The translations under genes were made by a program, and so were the position numbers. A DNA stretch of 64,000 nt from Clostridium_AD sp937920395 (lineage in GTDB: Bacteria > Bacillota > Clostridia > Clostridiales > Clostridiaceae): contig DAVZGP010000013.1 in the NCBI GenBank assembly GCA_052274345.1, forward strand, positions 8,924-72,923, read 5' to 3'. Positions 53,037 through 61,872 of the stretch are shown one piece after another (position 1 is the first letter of the stretch; every line of letters begins with the position of its first letter). The notes beneath the pieces were generated by a model that did no database searches, was not told the origin of the DNA, and saw only the letters and a list, made by a program, of their open reading frames with translations.

Positions 53037-53459
53037 ATGAAAATTGCTGTTATAGACGCTCAAGGAGCAGGTCTTGGTAAAACAATCATAAAAAAACTTC
53101 ATAAAGATATCGACCTTAATATTTATATCATTGCACTTGGTACAAATACCTTTGCTACTTCGAACATGATAAAGGCCGGTGCAAATTTAGGAATAAGTGG
53201 AGAAGATGAAATTTGCTCATTTTGTATTTCAAATAAAATAGATAGTATTATTGGACCAATTGGCATGATATGTAGTGGTGGTATAAACGGAGAAATAACC
53301 CCTAAGATTGCTTCTACAATATATAATATGGATTGTACTAAATATATTATTCCATTACAAAAACATGGTATCTATATTCCTGGAACACGTAATCTTCAAA
53401 TCAAAGATATAATTGAAGATATTATCCTTCATATAAAAAACAATGTAAAACTATACTAG
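53037..53459 (+). CDS. DUF3842 family protein
   Basis: The 140-residue protein has a Rossmann-like start (KIAVIDAQGAGLGKTIIKKL), an ALGTNTFATSNMIKAGA block and IGPIGMICSGGINGEITP, matching the clostridial DUF3842 family. It is unclear what it binds; the glycine-rich loop suggests a nucleotide. A GGGGGAGG ribosome binding site precedes the ATG. It lies divergent from the Spo0A-family gene and upstream of the cobalamin riboswitch. Confidence 0.8.
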   Translation: MKIAVIDAQGAGLGKTIIKKLHKDIDLNIYIIALGTNTFATSNMIKAGANLGISGEDEICSFCISNKIDSIIGPIGMICSGGINGEITPKIASTIYNMDCTKYIIPLQKHGIYIPGTRNLQIKDIIEDIILHIKNNVKLY

Positions 53460-53551
53460 TAATATATAAGGATTGATTTAATTGATAACATGATATAAAC
53501 TATAATTAAATTTAATATTATAATTATGAGTAACTAAAGTAATAAAATACA

Positions 53552-53690
53552 TTAGTTAAAAGGGAAGATAGGTGAAAATCCTACGCGGTCCCGCCGCTGT
53601 AAAAGAAGAGTCCTCATTAAAACACCACTGGGAAACTGGGAAGGTTATACGGGGGCAATGATACTTAAGCCAGAATACCTTCCATAATTA
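53552..53690 (+). ncRNA. Cobalamin (B12) riboswitch
   Basis: The segment has the conserved AGGTGAAAATCC, GCGGTCCCGCCGCTGT, CACTGGG and B12-box GCCAGAATACCTTCC elements in the right order. It stands upstream of nrdDG. A terminator with a T-tract lies at 53755-53787. Binding of adenosylcobalamin should favour termination and lower nrdDG expression. Confidence 0.9.
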
Positions 53691-53754
53691 CACACAATAG
53701 CTCTACGAGAGATAGAGAGGTGCTAGCAATATCTTTTTTAGTTGCGATGATTTT

Positions 53755-53787
53755 AAGTCTCTTAGCTCAATAGTTAAGGGACTTTTT
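53755..53787 (+). terminator. Expression-platform terminator of the B12 riboswitch
   Basis: Positions 53755-53764 pair with 53775-53784 (one G-U) and run into TTTTT, 55 bp before nrdD. Confidence 0.75.
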
Positions 53788-53842
53788 ACCGTTTGCACAA
53801 ATTTAATATAACTTTTGAAAAAGAAATACACGGAGGTATTAT

Positions 53843-55993
53843 ATGCAAGTAATAAAAAGGGATTCGAGAACAAAGGAATTTAAACCAGAAAGAATATCAA
53901 CAGCAGCTGGGAAAGCTTTTATAGAAGTCTATGGAAAGGAAAATAAAGAATTTAATAATCTTGTTTTAACAAGGGTATTAGAAACTCTTAAACAAAGGGG
54001 AGAAGCTCTAATTCCAATAGAAGAAATACAAGATATAATTGTTAGCGAGATTAAATTACTGGATGAAAAGGTAGCTCTAGCTTACATAAGTTATAGAGAA
54101 GAAAGAACTTTTGAAAGAGATAAAAAAGGAGAATTAGATAAAGAAATAGATAATATAATTAACGCTGTTTCAGAACAGACTAATTCCAATGGAAACCTTG
54201 ATGGAAGCAAAATTCAAACAATAAGAGCATTAATTTCAAATGTTGTTGGAAGCAACTATAGTCAAAGACATAAAATACCTAAAAAGTATTTAAAAAAGCA
54301 TAAAAAAACCATATATATACATGATGAAACTTATTTTGGTTTACCTCTTTTTAATTGCTGCCTTGTTGACTGGATTAATATGTTTGAGAATGGATTTGAC
54401 TTAGGTACGACACTTATAGGAACACCAAATTCAATTGAAACCGCAATCAATGTATTATCTCAAGTTGCCAGTCATATATCTAGTAATACATATGGAGGAA
54501 CTACCTTCCCAACTTTAATAACAGGGCTCACTCCTTATGCAGTTAAAAGTTTAAATAAACATAGAGCTATTGGCAAAAAGTGGATTGAAGATACCCTTAA
54601 AGTAGAAGAATATGCCTGGGATAGATTAGGCAAAGAAATAGAAGATAGTATGCAATCACTTGAATATGAAGTTCAAACTTTAATGACAAGTAGGGCTGAG
54701 ACTCCATTTTTAACACTTGGTATAAACAATGTTGATTTGAATGCTAGTGAAGAGGATCAAAAAATACAAAAAATGATAACTGAGGCTATATTAAATCAAA
54801 GAATTAAAGGATTAACTGGTGGCGTTACTCCTGTATTTCCTAAACTAGTATATCAAAATACAAAAGGTAATAATCTTAATCCAGGAGATAAGTACTATGA
54901 TTTGTTCAAATTAGCGGTTGTATGTAGTGCACATAGACAATACCCGGATTATATTAATACTGATAAGGCAATTGAAGTCACTGGCGATTATAAGGAATGT
55001 ATGGGTTGTAGGTCATTCCTTGGAAGTTATCTAGACGAGGCAGGCAATTACAAGACTGCTGGAAGATTTAACTTTGGAGTAATATCAATAAATCTTGTAA
55101 GACTTGCAATTGAGGCAGATAGAAATGAAGATTCATTTTTTAAATCTCTACATGAAGCACTAAACGATTGTAAGGATTTATTAATGATAAGATATGACAT
55201 ACTAAAAAATATTAAAGCAAAGCAAGCTCCTATATTATATATGAGTGGTGCAATTTCTAAATTAAAGGCAGAAGATACAATAGAGCCATTACTCAATAAC
55301 GGGTATTCTTCAGCATCCATTGGTTATGTTGGATTACATAATTGTTTAACTGCACTTTATGGCAAAGGTCTCGATGATAGAACTGAAGAAACATCTAAAA
55401 GAGCAACTAAAATCATGCAATATCTGAGAGATTATTGTGATGAACAAAAGGATAAAACAAAAATAGGCTTTAGTTTATATGGGTCTCCTGCAGAGACTCT
55501 TGCAACAAAGTTTTGCTTAGAGGATGTAAAAGATTTTGGAGTTATCGATGGCGTAAATGACAATGGATATTATGAAAATTCATTTCATTATCCGTCTAAT
55601 GAATTAATATCACCCTTTGATAAATTAGATTTAGAATCTGAATCATCATCTCTATCTTCAGGTGGCGCAATATCATTTGTGGAACTAGGAGATATGACTA
55701 AGAATCTAGTGGCACTCGAGGATATTATAAGGTACTCATATGACAAAACACATTTTCTCGGAATATCTTCAATAAGTGATAAATGTTTAAAATGTGGATA
55801 TACCGGAGAAATGTTTACAAAAGAAAATAGCGATACAGAGTTTGAGTGTCCTGTATGCAAAAATGACGATAAAATGTTGTTAAGCATAATAAGAAAGCTT
55901 TGTGGATACCTTGGTAGCATCTTCGAAAGACCCGTAATTAATGGTAAAATGAAGGAGATTAAGAACAGAAAGAATAACAAAGGATGTAATTAA
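53843..55993 (+). CDS. nrdD: Anaerobic ribonucleoside-triphosphate reductase
   Basis: This 716-residue class III enzyme reduces NTPs to dNTPs in the absence of oxygen using a glycyl radical. An N-terminal ATP-cone (about 1-90) gives allosteric control. The zinc site is CLKCGYTGEM with CPVCKND, and the radical glycine is about residue 688 in LCGYLGS. Activation needs NrdG, encoded 1 bp after the stop. The gene lies behind a cobalamin riboswitch, which implies that a B12-dependent class II reductase exists elsewhere in the genome. Confidence 0.95.
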   Translation: MQVIKRDSRTKEFKPERISTAAGKAFIEVYGKENKEFNNLVLTRVLETLKQRGEALIPIEEIQDIIVSEIKLLDEKVALAYISYREERTFERDKKGELDKEIDNIINAVSEQTNSNGNLDGSKIQTIRALISNVVGSNYSQRHKIPKKYLKKHKKTIYIHDETYFGLPLFNCCLVDWINMFENGFDLGTTLIGTPNSIETAINVLSQVASHISSNTYGGTTFPTLITGLTPYAVKSLNKHRAIGKKWIEDTLKVEEYAWDRLGKEIEDSMQSLEYEVQTLMTSRAETPFLTLGINNVDLNASEEDQKIQKMITEAILNQRIKGLTGGVTPVFPKLVYQNTKGNNLNPGDKYYDLFKLAVVCSAHRQYPDYINTDKAIEVTGDYKECMGCRSFLGSYLDEAGNYKTAGRFNFGVISINLVRLAIEADRNEDSFFKSLHEALNDCKDLLMIRYDILKNIKAKQAPILYMSGAISKLKAEDTIEPLLNNGYSSASIGYVGLHNCLTALYGKGLDDRTEETSKRATKIMQYLRDYCDEQKDKTKIGFSLYGSPAETLATKFCLEDVKDFGVIDGVNDNGYYENSFHYPSNELISPFDKLDLESESSSLSSGGAISFVELGDMTKNLVALEDIIRYSYDKTHFLGISSISDKCLKCGYTGEMFTKENSDTEFECPVCKNDDKMLLSIIRKLCGYLGSIFERPVINGKMKEIKNRKNNKGCN

Positions 55994-55994
55994 A

Positions 55995-56504
55995 ATGAAT
56001 TATGCAAATATATTCTTTGATGACACTGTAAATGGAATAGGCTTTAGAACCTCATTATTCGTAAGTGGGTGTGCAAAGACCCCCCCTTGTAAAGGATGTT
56101 GGAGCCCAGAAGCAAGACATTTTGATTGTGGCATGGTTTTTACTAAAGAAACGAAAGACTCTATTGTAGCAAGTATGAAAAAACAATATGTAAAAGGATT
56201 ATCCATTCTCGGAGGAGAACCAATGGATAATCTAGCTGATGGGACATTACTTGATTTGGTAAAAACAATAAGAGCTATTTTCCCTCACAAAACTATATTT
56301 TGTTGGAGTGGTTATTCATTTGAAGACCTTATTAAAGATCCTATAAGATTAGAGTTTCTTAAGTATATAGATATGTTAAGAGATGGTGAATTCATAGAAA
56401 ATCTTAAAGATATTACTCAATATCTAAGTGGTTCTAAAAATCAAAGAATGATAGCCTCTAGCGAAAGCCTAAAACAAAATAAGATTATAAAATACATCAT
56501 TTAA
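55995..56504 (+). CDS. nrdG: Anaerobic NrdD-activating radical SAM enzyme, atypical CX5CX2C motif
   Basis: The 169-residue protein makes the glycyl radical on NrdD. Its N-terminus matches NrdG, and the SAM motif ILGGEPM is intact. The 4Fe-4S motif, normally CxxxCxxC, is CAKTPPCKGC here, i.e. two residues longer between the first cysteines. The frame stays open on both sides, so it is not a frameshift; a run of seven C lies exactly there. nrdG begins one base after the nrdD stop and shares its B12 control. Confidence 0.88.
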   Translation: MNYANIFFDDTVNGIGFRTSLFVSGCAKTPPCKGCWSPEARHFDCGMVFTKETKDSIVASMKKQYVKGLSILGGEPMDNLADGTLLDLVKTIRAIFPHKTIFCWSGYSFEDLIKDPIRLEFLKYIDMLRDGEFIENLKDITQYLSGSKNQRMIASSESLKQNKIIKYII

Positions 56505-56522
56505 AATAATTAAGATAACTTT

Positions 56523-56565
56523 AAAATCCACAAGATGAAGTCAACATTCCTCTTGTGGATTTTTA
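56523..56565. terminator. Bidirectional terminator after nrdG
   Basis: A 13-bp stem (56523-56535 with 56551-56563) is flanked by A-run and T-run. It separates nrdG and the convergent mltG. Confidence 0.8.
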
Positions 56566-56566
56566 T

Positions 56567-57361
56567 CTATTTTATATATTTAGCTACATTTTTAATGTGC
56601 TCTGCATACGTTTTAGAAAATATATGCTCATTAGTTTTACTATTTAATACATAAAAAATATAATTTGTTTTTGCTGGATGCACCGCCGCATTTATTGACT
56701 TAATTCCAGGGTTGCATATTGGCGATGGAGGTAACCCTTTATTTAAGTAGGTATTATAAGGCGATTTTACTGCTAAGTCCTTATTGTATAGCTTTTTCTT
56801 ATCTCCAATTATATATATAATTGTGGCATCTATTTGGAGTGGCATCTTTATCTTTAATCTATTCTGAATAACACTTGCTATCTTTGTTCTGTCTACATCT
56901 TTTGCTGCTTCTTTCTCAACTAAAGAAGCTTCTATTACAATATTTCTTATATTAAGCTTGTTTTTAGTTATATAGTCTTTATTAGATTTCATACTAAACT
57001 CAAAAGTATCAAGCATTTTTTTTATAATTACTTTGCTCGTTGCATCCTTTTGAAAAGTATATGTAGCAGGAAATAGGAAGCCATCTAACTTATGTTTATC
57101 ATTTGGTACACCTTTTAAAAACCAATAATTATTATCCTTGTAATTTTCAACTTCCTTTATAAAATCCTTTTGTGTAACTAATCCTGCCTTTTCAAGTGTT
57201 TTTCCTACCTCCTCATAAGTGTACCCTTCTGGCACTGTGACTTTTACTATATTAGCTTGTTTATATAAAATATTGCATACGTGCAATACTCCAAATGCCA
57301 CTATAATAAAAATAATAAGTGATAATATTTTTATTCTAAATTTCATAATTTTACGGTTCAT
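56567..57361 (-). CDS. mltG: Endolytic murein transglycosylase MltG
   Basis: The 264-residue protein has one N-terminal transmembrane helix and a YceG/MltG domain with EASLVEKEA (catalytic Glu), LQIDATIIY and SPYNTYLNKGLPPSPICNPG. It cleaves nascent glycan strands and sets their length. It is somewhat shorter than the usual 330-350 residues. The ATG at 57361 has AAGG 5 bases upstream; a GTG six bases earlier is possible. Confidence 0.9.
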   Translation of the reverse strand: MNRKIMKFRIKILSLIIFIIVAFGVLHVCNILYKQANIVKVTVPEGYTYEEVGKTLEKAGLVTQKDFIKEVENYKDNNYWFLKGVPNDKHKLDGFLFPATYTFQKDATSKVIIKKMLDTFEFSMKSNKDYITKNKLNIRNIVIEASLVEKEAAKDVDRTKIASVIQNRLKIKMPLQIDATIIYIIGDKKKLYNKDLAVKSPYNTYLNKGLPPSPICNPGIKSINAAVHPAKTNYIFYVLNSKTNEHIFSKTYAEHIKNVAKYIK

Positions 57362-57527
57362 ACTCACCTTAACTAGTTAAGTTGATAAAACCCAATTTCA
57401 ACCCCTTTTTCTTGTTAAATGTATATTATAAGCTGTTTTTCCCCTTTGTTTATCCTCCAAAAATTTTAGTTCTTAAATTATTATACCATTTTGACACAAC
57501 ATAAGCATTATAATACAATTAGTTATT

Positions 57528-57561
57528 AAGGCCATTCTAAATTGATATTTAGAATGGCCTT
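57528..57561. terminator. Hairpin downstream of the arcA relic
   Basis: A perfect 15-bp stem (57528-57542 with 57547-57561) with a TGAT loop lies just after the arcA 3' end. T-tracts are weak. Confidence 0.55.
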
Positions 57562-57564
57562 AAT

Positions 57565-58789
57565 TTATAAATTATCTCTATTTAATGGCATACTCATACA
57601 TCTAGGACCACCTCGTCCTCTTGACAACTCGCTACTTGGCATTGTTATAACTGTTATCCCACGTTTTGATAATATTTCATTTGTAATATAATTTCGTTCA
57701 TATGTTATAACTTTTCCTGGTGCAATAGCTAGAGTGTTTGATCCATCATTCCATTGTTCCCTTGCAGCTACAATAGAGTCTCCCCCACCGCATCTTATTA
57801 ATTCAACCGCCGGAACCTTTAATGCTGATTTCAATATATTGCTCAATATATCTTTCTCTTGTTTAATCTTTAATTCACCATGAGCATCTTTTGTGATTTC
57901 AAAAACATTAAGTGGTCCTTCTATCCCAGGGTGTATTGTAAATTTATCATAATCAACCATAGTTAAATACAGTATCAAGATGCATAAATGCTCTGCAAGC
58001 TGGAATCTCAAATACTAATACTTTCTCAAAAGAGGTATGTTTATTAAATAAATTTCTTGCTACCACTTCTATAGCCTCTGGTGATGTCCTTTGACTACAT
58101 CCGATTGCAAGTGTTGTATCTGATAATACCAATTCATCTCCACCTTCTATATTGCAAGGTAACGTCCTATCATACCAAAGTTGCACTTCATGTTCTTTAA
58201 AAGAATTATGATATTTATGAATAAATTCTAGGAACATTGTTTCTCGCCTTCTTGCCTCAGTCTGCATAGTACTTATGGTTATACCATTTCCAATTGAAGC
58301 ACCTGGATCCCTTGTAAAATAAAGATTAGGCATAGGATCTAAATAGAACGGATACTGATTTTCTATTAATCCTCTTAGTGAATGCACTTTCTTAACATCA
58401 ATCTCATTTTTTCTAACTCCAGCCATAAGTATATTAATCATTTCTTTTGTTGGCTTTGACATTAAATATGTATAAAGAGATTTATATATTTCTATATTAC
58501 TAATATGACTTTCCTTTAAAAATTGTTTTAAAAATATTTTTTTTATATCATTATCATTCAAAGCATCCGCTACTAATTCTTCTAAATAAAGAACCTCAAT
58601 ATCGTTTTCTTTTAATATTTGTGCAAATCTATCATGTTCTCTTCTCGCTACTTCTAGATAAGGAATATCATCAAAAAGTAATTTTTCAAGAAGATCAGGC
58701 ACTAAATTCTCTATTTCCCTTCCGGGTCTATGTAGCATTACTTTATTAAGTTTTCCTATTTCAGAAGTTACATTTATAAATGATTCCAT
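57565..58789 (-). pseudogene. arcA: Arginine deiminase, single-base frameshift
   Basis: Two overlapping reading frames together give a full-length arginine deiminase of about 407 residues. The first (to 275) has YFTRDPGASIGNG, NIEGGDELVL and AFMHLDTVF; the second resumes with TMVDYDKFTIHP and ends with GRGGPRCMSMPLNRDNL, holding the catalytic Cys. The join needs removal of one base at about 57963-57964 (TTTAACT for TTTACT). All catalytic residues are otherwise kept, so the frameshift is recent, or is a sequencing error. No arcB, arcC or arcD genes are adjacent. The enzyme converts arginine to citrulline and ammonia. Confidence 0.88.
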
Positions 58790-59100
58790 TTAATTTGGTC
58801 CTCCTACTCATTTTATTGATTAACTCATTATAAAGTGTAAAAATACATAAGGGAACCCTATTATTCCGTCATAAGCTCATATATGTGTTTCATATTAGCA
58901 CTGTAATCAATTTATATTTCTTTATATATATAATGATGTGTTTTACGTCCTAATGCTATGCATGTTTATACTTAATATTTTAGTTTTAATTTTTATATAT
59001 ATATACACAATGTTTATTTATTATACATAACAACGGAAATAGTGCATAAAAATTAATATAATAGAATTTTTTAAATTACGCTTTTAAAATCTGAAAATAT
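58790..59100. other. Intergenic region upstream of arcA
   Basis: About 310 bp of AT-rich sequence. It has some ATGCAT-like words that recall ARG boxes (for example around 58951-58970) but not a clear pair. I see no gene, riboswitch or T-box here. Confidence 0.4.
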
Positions 59101-59562
59101 TCAAGCTATTTCTTTATTTCCAGATGAGGATTTTATAATTGTTCCAAAAACCCAGAATCTATATCCTAAAAAATTAACAACTTGAGCTAAAACCATAGAA
59201 ATAATTTTTGCAATTAAAGGATTCATTGCACTATTGGTCAGTAATATACTCATCCCTATTAAACTTACACCAAGTGAAGCTGAATTAACAACAATGAATT
59301 GAATAATCTCTTTTGTCGTTTTCTTACTCACTTTCGTATCATTAAAAGTCCAAAATTTATTTAAAAAATAACTATTTAACGTACCCCCTGAATATGATAA
59401 TATCTGACTTATAACATAGTTAACACCAAATAAACCATTTAATACAGAGAATATTCCAAAATCAATTGTAGTATTTAAGCCCCCTACACATCCAAACCTT
59501 ACTATCCGTTTAAGTTTTCCATTACTTATATATTTGTTATAAATATTTTTAAAAGTAATCAC
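59101..59562 (-). CDS. GtrA family membrane protein
   Basis: The protein of about 153 residues has four hydrophobic helices and the GtrA pattern RFGCVGGLNTTIDFGIFSVL and SYFLNKFWTF. GtrA proteins act in transfer of lipid-linked sugar for cell-wall glycans. The GTG at 59562 was chosen because AAGGAG lies 8 bases before it; the longer TTG reading has no such site. Confidence 0.85.
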   Translation of the reverse strand: MITFKNIYNKYISNGKLKRIVRFGCVGGLNTTIDFGIFSVLNGLFGVNYVISQILSYSGGTLNSYFLNKFWTFNDTKVSKKTTKEIIQFIVVNSASLGVSLIGMSILLTNSAMNPLIAKIISMVLAQVVNFLGYRFWVFGTIIKSSSGNKEIA

Positions 59563-59658
59563 GTGCTTCACTCCTTCCTTATTCCTATATTTATATACTA
59601 ACAAAGAAATGTATCAGAATTAGCAAATAATCATGTTAAAAATATGTTACCCTCGCCC

Positions 59659-60615
59659 CTATAATTGGTAAATATTTTTTATCTCTTCTATCGAAGGTAA
59701 TTCAACTACTGCACCCAAAAACTTAAGTTTATAAGCGCTAACTGCTGATGCTAAGTAAAGAGCTTCCTTAACTGTATACCCCTTTATAATTGATGCATAA
59801 AAGCCTGACCAAAATGCATCTCCTGCACCTGTTGCATCAACTACATCTGTAGCTAATGTAGGTATTTTTATCCTTTCACAACCATTTGAAACAACAGCTC
59901 CAGCTTTACCAATAGTCATTATTACAAGTTTTGCTCCTAACCCTAAAAACTTATCAATTTGATTATCAATTGTATCTTTACCAAACAATCTTTGTGCATC
60001 ATCCTCAGATGGTTTTATTATATCTACATACTTAATAATCGATTTTACATATTCTATACCATCGTGACCTCTTTCCCATATCATCGGATGATAATTTGGG
60101 TCAAATGCAATAATAATTTTATTTTTTCTGGCTATTTTAATAATTTGCTCCATAGTACTTCTAAATGGTTGCCTTGATAATGGCCAACATGAGAAATGCA
60201 CAATTTTGGTCTTTTTTATTTTTTTCTCCAGTTCTTCGCTATAATACACTTGAAAATCAGCATTCCTATAAAATATAGGGACTGGTGTTTCTATGCTTTT
60301 TGTTATTAAAACAATGCTAGTTGGATAATCAACCTGCTTTACCATACTAGTATTAATATTATTGTTCTTTAAGTGTTGTATTAAAAACTCTCCCAAACCA
60401 TCATAACCTACGGCACTCACAATTTGAGATTTTATTCCCAGTTTCGTTGTATTCATTGCAATATTTGCTGGTGATCCTCCAAAATACCTTTGGTAATCAT
60501 TACTTTCGAAGTTATTACTATATTCTTTTGATATCAGGTCGACAAGTAGTTCCCCTACTGCTAAAACATCAATTTCTTTATCATTAAATTCTACTTTTTT
60601 ATTAAAATTTATCAT
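59659..60615 (-). CDS. PfkB family carbohydrate kinase (probable fructokinase)
   Basis: The 318-residue kinase has GGSPANIAMNTTKLG for sugar binding and the family signature DATGAGDAFWSGF with catalytic Asp near the C-terminus. Next to sucrose phosphorylase, fructose is the likely substrate, because the phosphorylase releases free fructose. Keto-deoxygluconate or dehydro-deoxygluconate would be alternatives within the family. A terminator between lacI and this gene, together with its own promoter and palindrome (60749-60769), shows separate transcription. Confidence 0.8.
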   Translation of the reverse strand: MINFNKKVEFNDKEIDVLAVGELLVDLISKEYSNNFESNDYQRYFGGSPANIAMNTTKLGIKSQIVSAVGYDGLGEFLIQHLKNNNINTSMVKQVDYPTSIVLITKSIETPVPIFYRNADFQVYYSEELEKKIKKTKIVHFSCWPLSRQPFRSTMEQIIKIARKNKIIIAFDPNYHPMIWERGHDGIEYVKSIIKYVDIIKPSEDDAQRLFGKDTIDNQIDKFLGLGAKLVIMTIGKAGAVVSNGCERIKIPTLATDVVDATGAGDAFWSGFYASIIKGYTVKEALYLASAVSAYKLKFLGAVVELPSIEEIKNIYQL

Positions 60616-60748
60616 ATTAATCCCCCTAAATACATGATAGTAATAGTATAGTTATTATAATTTTTATTATTTTATCGTTGTAAATTAATGTAACTTATTT
60701 CTCGTAATTCCATTATACAATATATTTATTTACGGTGTTAATCGAATG

Positions 60749-60769
60749 ACATATTGTTTTATAATATGT
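60749..60769. promoter_or_regulatory. Inverted repeat upstream of the PfkB kinase
   Basis: ACATATT and AATATGT are perfect arms around a 7-nt spacer. They lie upstream of a TTAACA/TATAAT-type promoter for the kinase. The protein binding it is unknown, and the LacI-type site in front of the phosphorylase differs from it. Confidence 0.4.
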
Positions 60770-60793
60770 GCTACAATGAGGAATACACACAAA

Positions 60794-60825
60794 AATAGAG
60801 ACTGCGGATCTCCATAGCCTCTATT
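60794..60825 (-). terminator. Terminator after lacI
   Basis: AATAGAG pairs with CTCTATT, followed on the minus strand by TTTTTGTG. Confidence 0.6.
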
Positions 60826-60847
60826 AATAATTCATTTAAATAAACAG

Positions 60848-61819
60848 TTAAGTGGTCTTTCTTTCCACTAAGGTTACAGGCAATATATTTTCTATATCTA
60901 CTTCTTTTTTTTCAAGTAAATCTATTAGAATTTTTACTGCTAGCTCCCCCATATTTTCTATAGGTTGTTTTATTGTAGTTAAAGGTGGAACTATAAGTGA
61001 TGCTATATTAATATCATCATACCCAACAATTCTTAAGTCCTTTGTAATATCTTTTCCAATTAAGTTAGCAACATGTATTATTGAAGCTGCTATCATGTCA
61101 CTACTAGCAAACACACCATCTATATCTGGATGCTCTTCAAACAGCTTACATGCCAGTTTCTCATAGCCCTCAAAAATATCAAGCTTTGCCTGTTTTATAA
61201 CAAACTTAACTTTTCTCGCAAGTACTACATCCATAAAAGCCTGATAACGCTTATTTGCAGGAGTGTTAATTTCAAGAGGTCCGCTTATATGAGCAATCTT
61301 TTTACAACCTCTATCTATCAAAAGGTTTGTAGCTAAAATACCTCCATGATAATTATCAGATGTAACAAAAGGTATATTATTAGTAAAAGTTCTATCAAGT
61401 GCTACAATCGGCAAAGTAGGACTAAGATAATCTAATGTATCTACAGTATGGCTTCCCATAATTATTCCGTCTACTTGATATCTTTTAAGCATCTCTACAT
61501 AATCTTTCTCCTTAACACTATCTTGATAAGAATTACAAAGTAAAATCTTATAACCAGCTTTATAAGCATAATACTCTATATAACTAGTAAGCTCAGCAAA
61601 AAATGGATGAGCTACATTCGGGATAATAAGTCCAATTAAATTAGACTTTCTTCTAAACAAAGATCGTGCTATTTCATTGGGCTGATAATCAAGTTGTTTC
61701 ATAGCATCATGAACCTTGTTTCTAGTAACCTGACTTATATAGCCTCTATTATTTAAAACCCTTGAAACAGTTGTAACAGTGACTTCAGCTATTTTAGCCA
61801 CATCTTTTATCGTTGCCAT
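60848..61819 (-). CDS. LacI family transcriptional regulator
   Basis: The 323-residue protein has an N-terminal HTH (TIKDVAKIAEVTVTTVSRVLNN) with the hinge, and a sugar-binding domain. It follows sucrose phosphorylase by about 50 bp in the same transcript and probably represses it through the operator at 63411-63428. The ATG at 61819 has GAGG 8 bases before it, so the earlier ATG is not used. The effector is presumably sucrose or a fructose derivative. Confidence 0.9.
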   Translation of the reverse strand: MATIKDVAKIAEVTVTTVSRVLNNRGYISQVTRNKVHDAMKQLDYQPNEIARSLFRRKSNLIGLIIPNVAHPFFAELTSYIEYYAYKAGYKILLCNSYQDSVKEKDYVEMLKRYQVDGIIMGSHTVDTLDYLSPTLPIVALDRTFTNNIPFVTSDNYHGGILATNLLIDRGCKKIAHISGPLEINTPANKRYQAFMDVVLARKVKFVIKQAKLDIFEGYEKLACKLFEEHPDIDGVFASSDMIAASIIHVANLIGKDITKDLRIVGYDDINIASLIVPPLTTIKQPIENMGELAVKILIDLLEKKEVDIENILPVTLVERKTT

Positions 61820-61872
61820 AAAAACATCCTCACCCTTGCACAATCAATTTGAGTCATTTACATTGTAACTTC

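Noticed and set aside
58790..59100. ARG box or T-box control of arcA
   Set aside because: Only isolated ATGCAT-like words occur; no paired ARG box, no T-box core.
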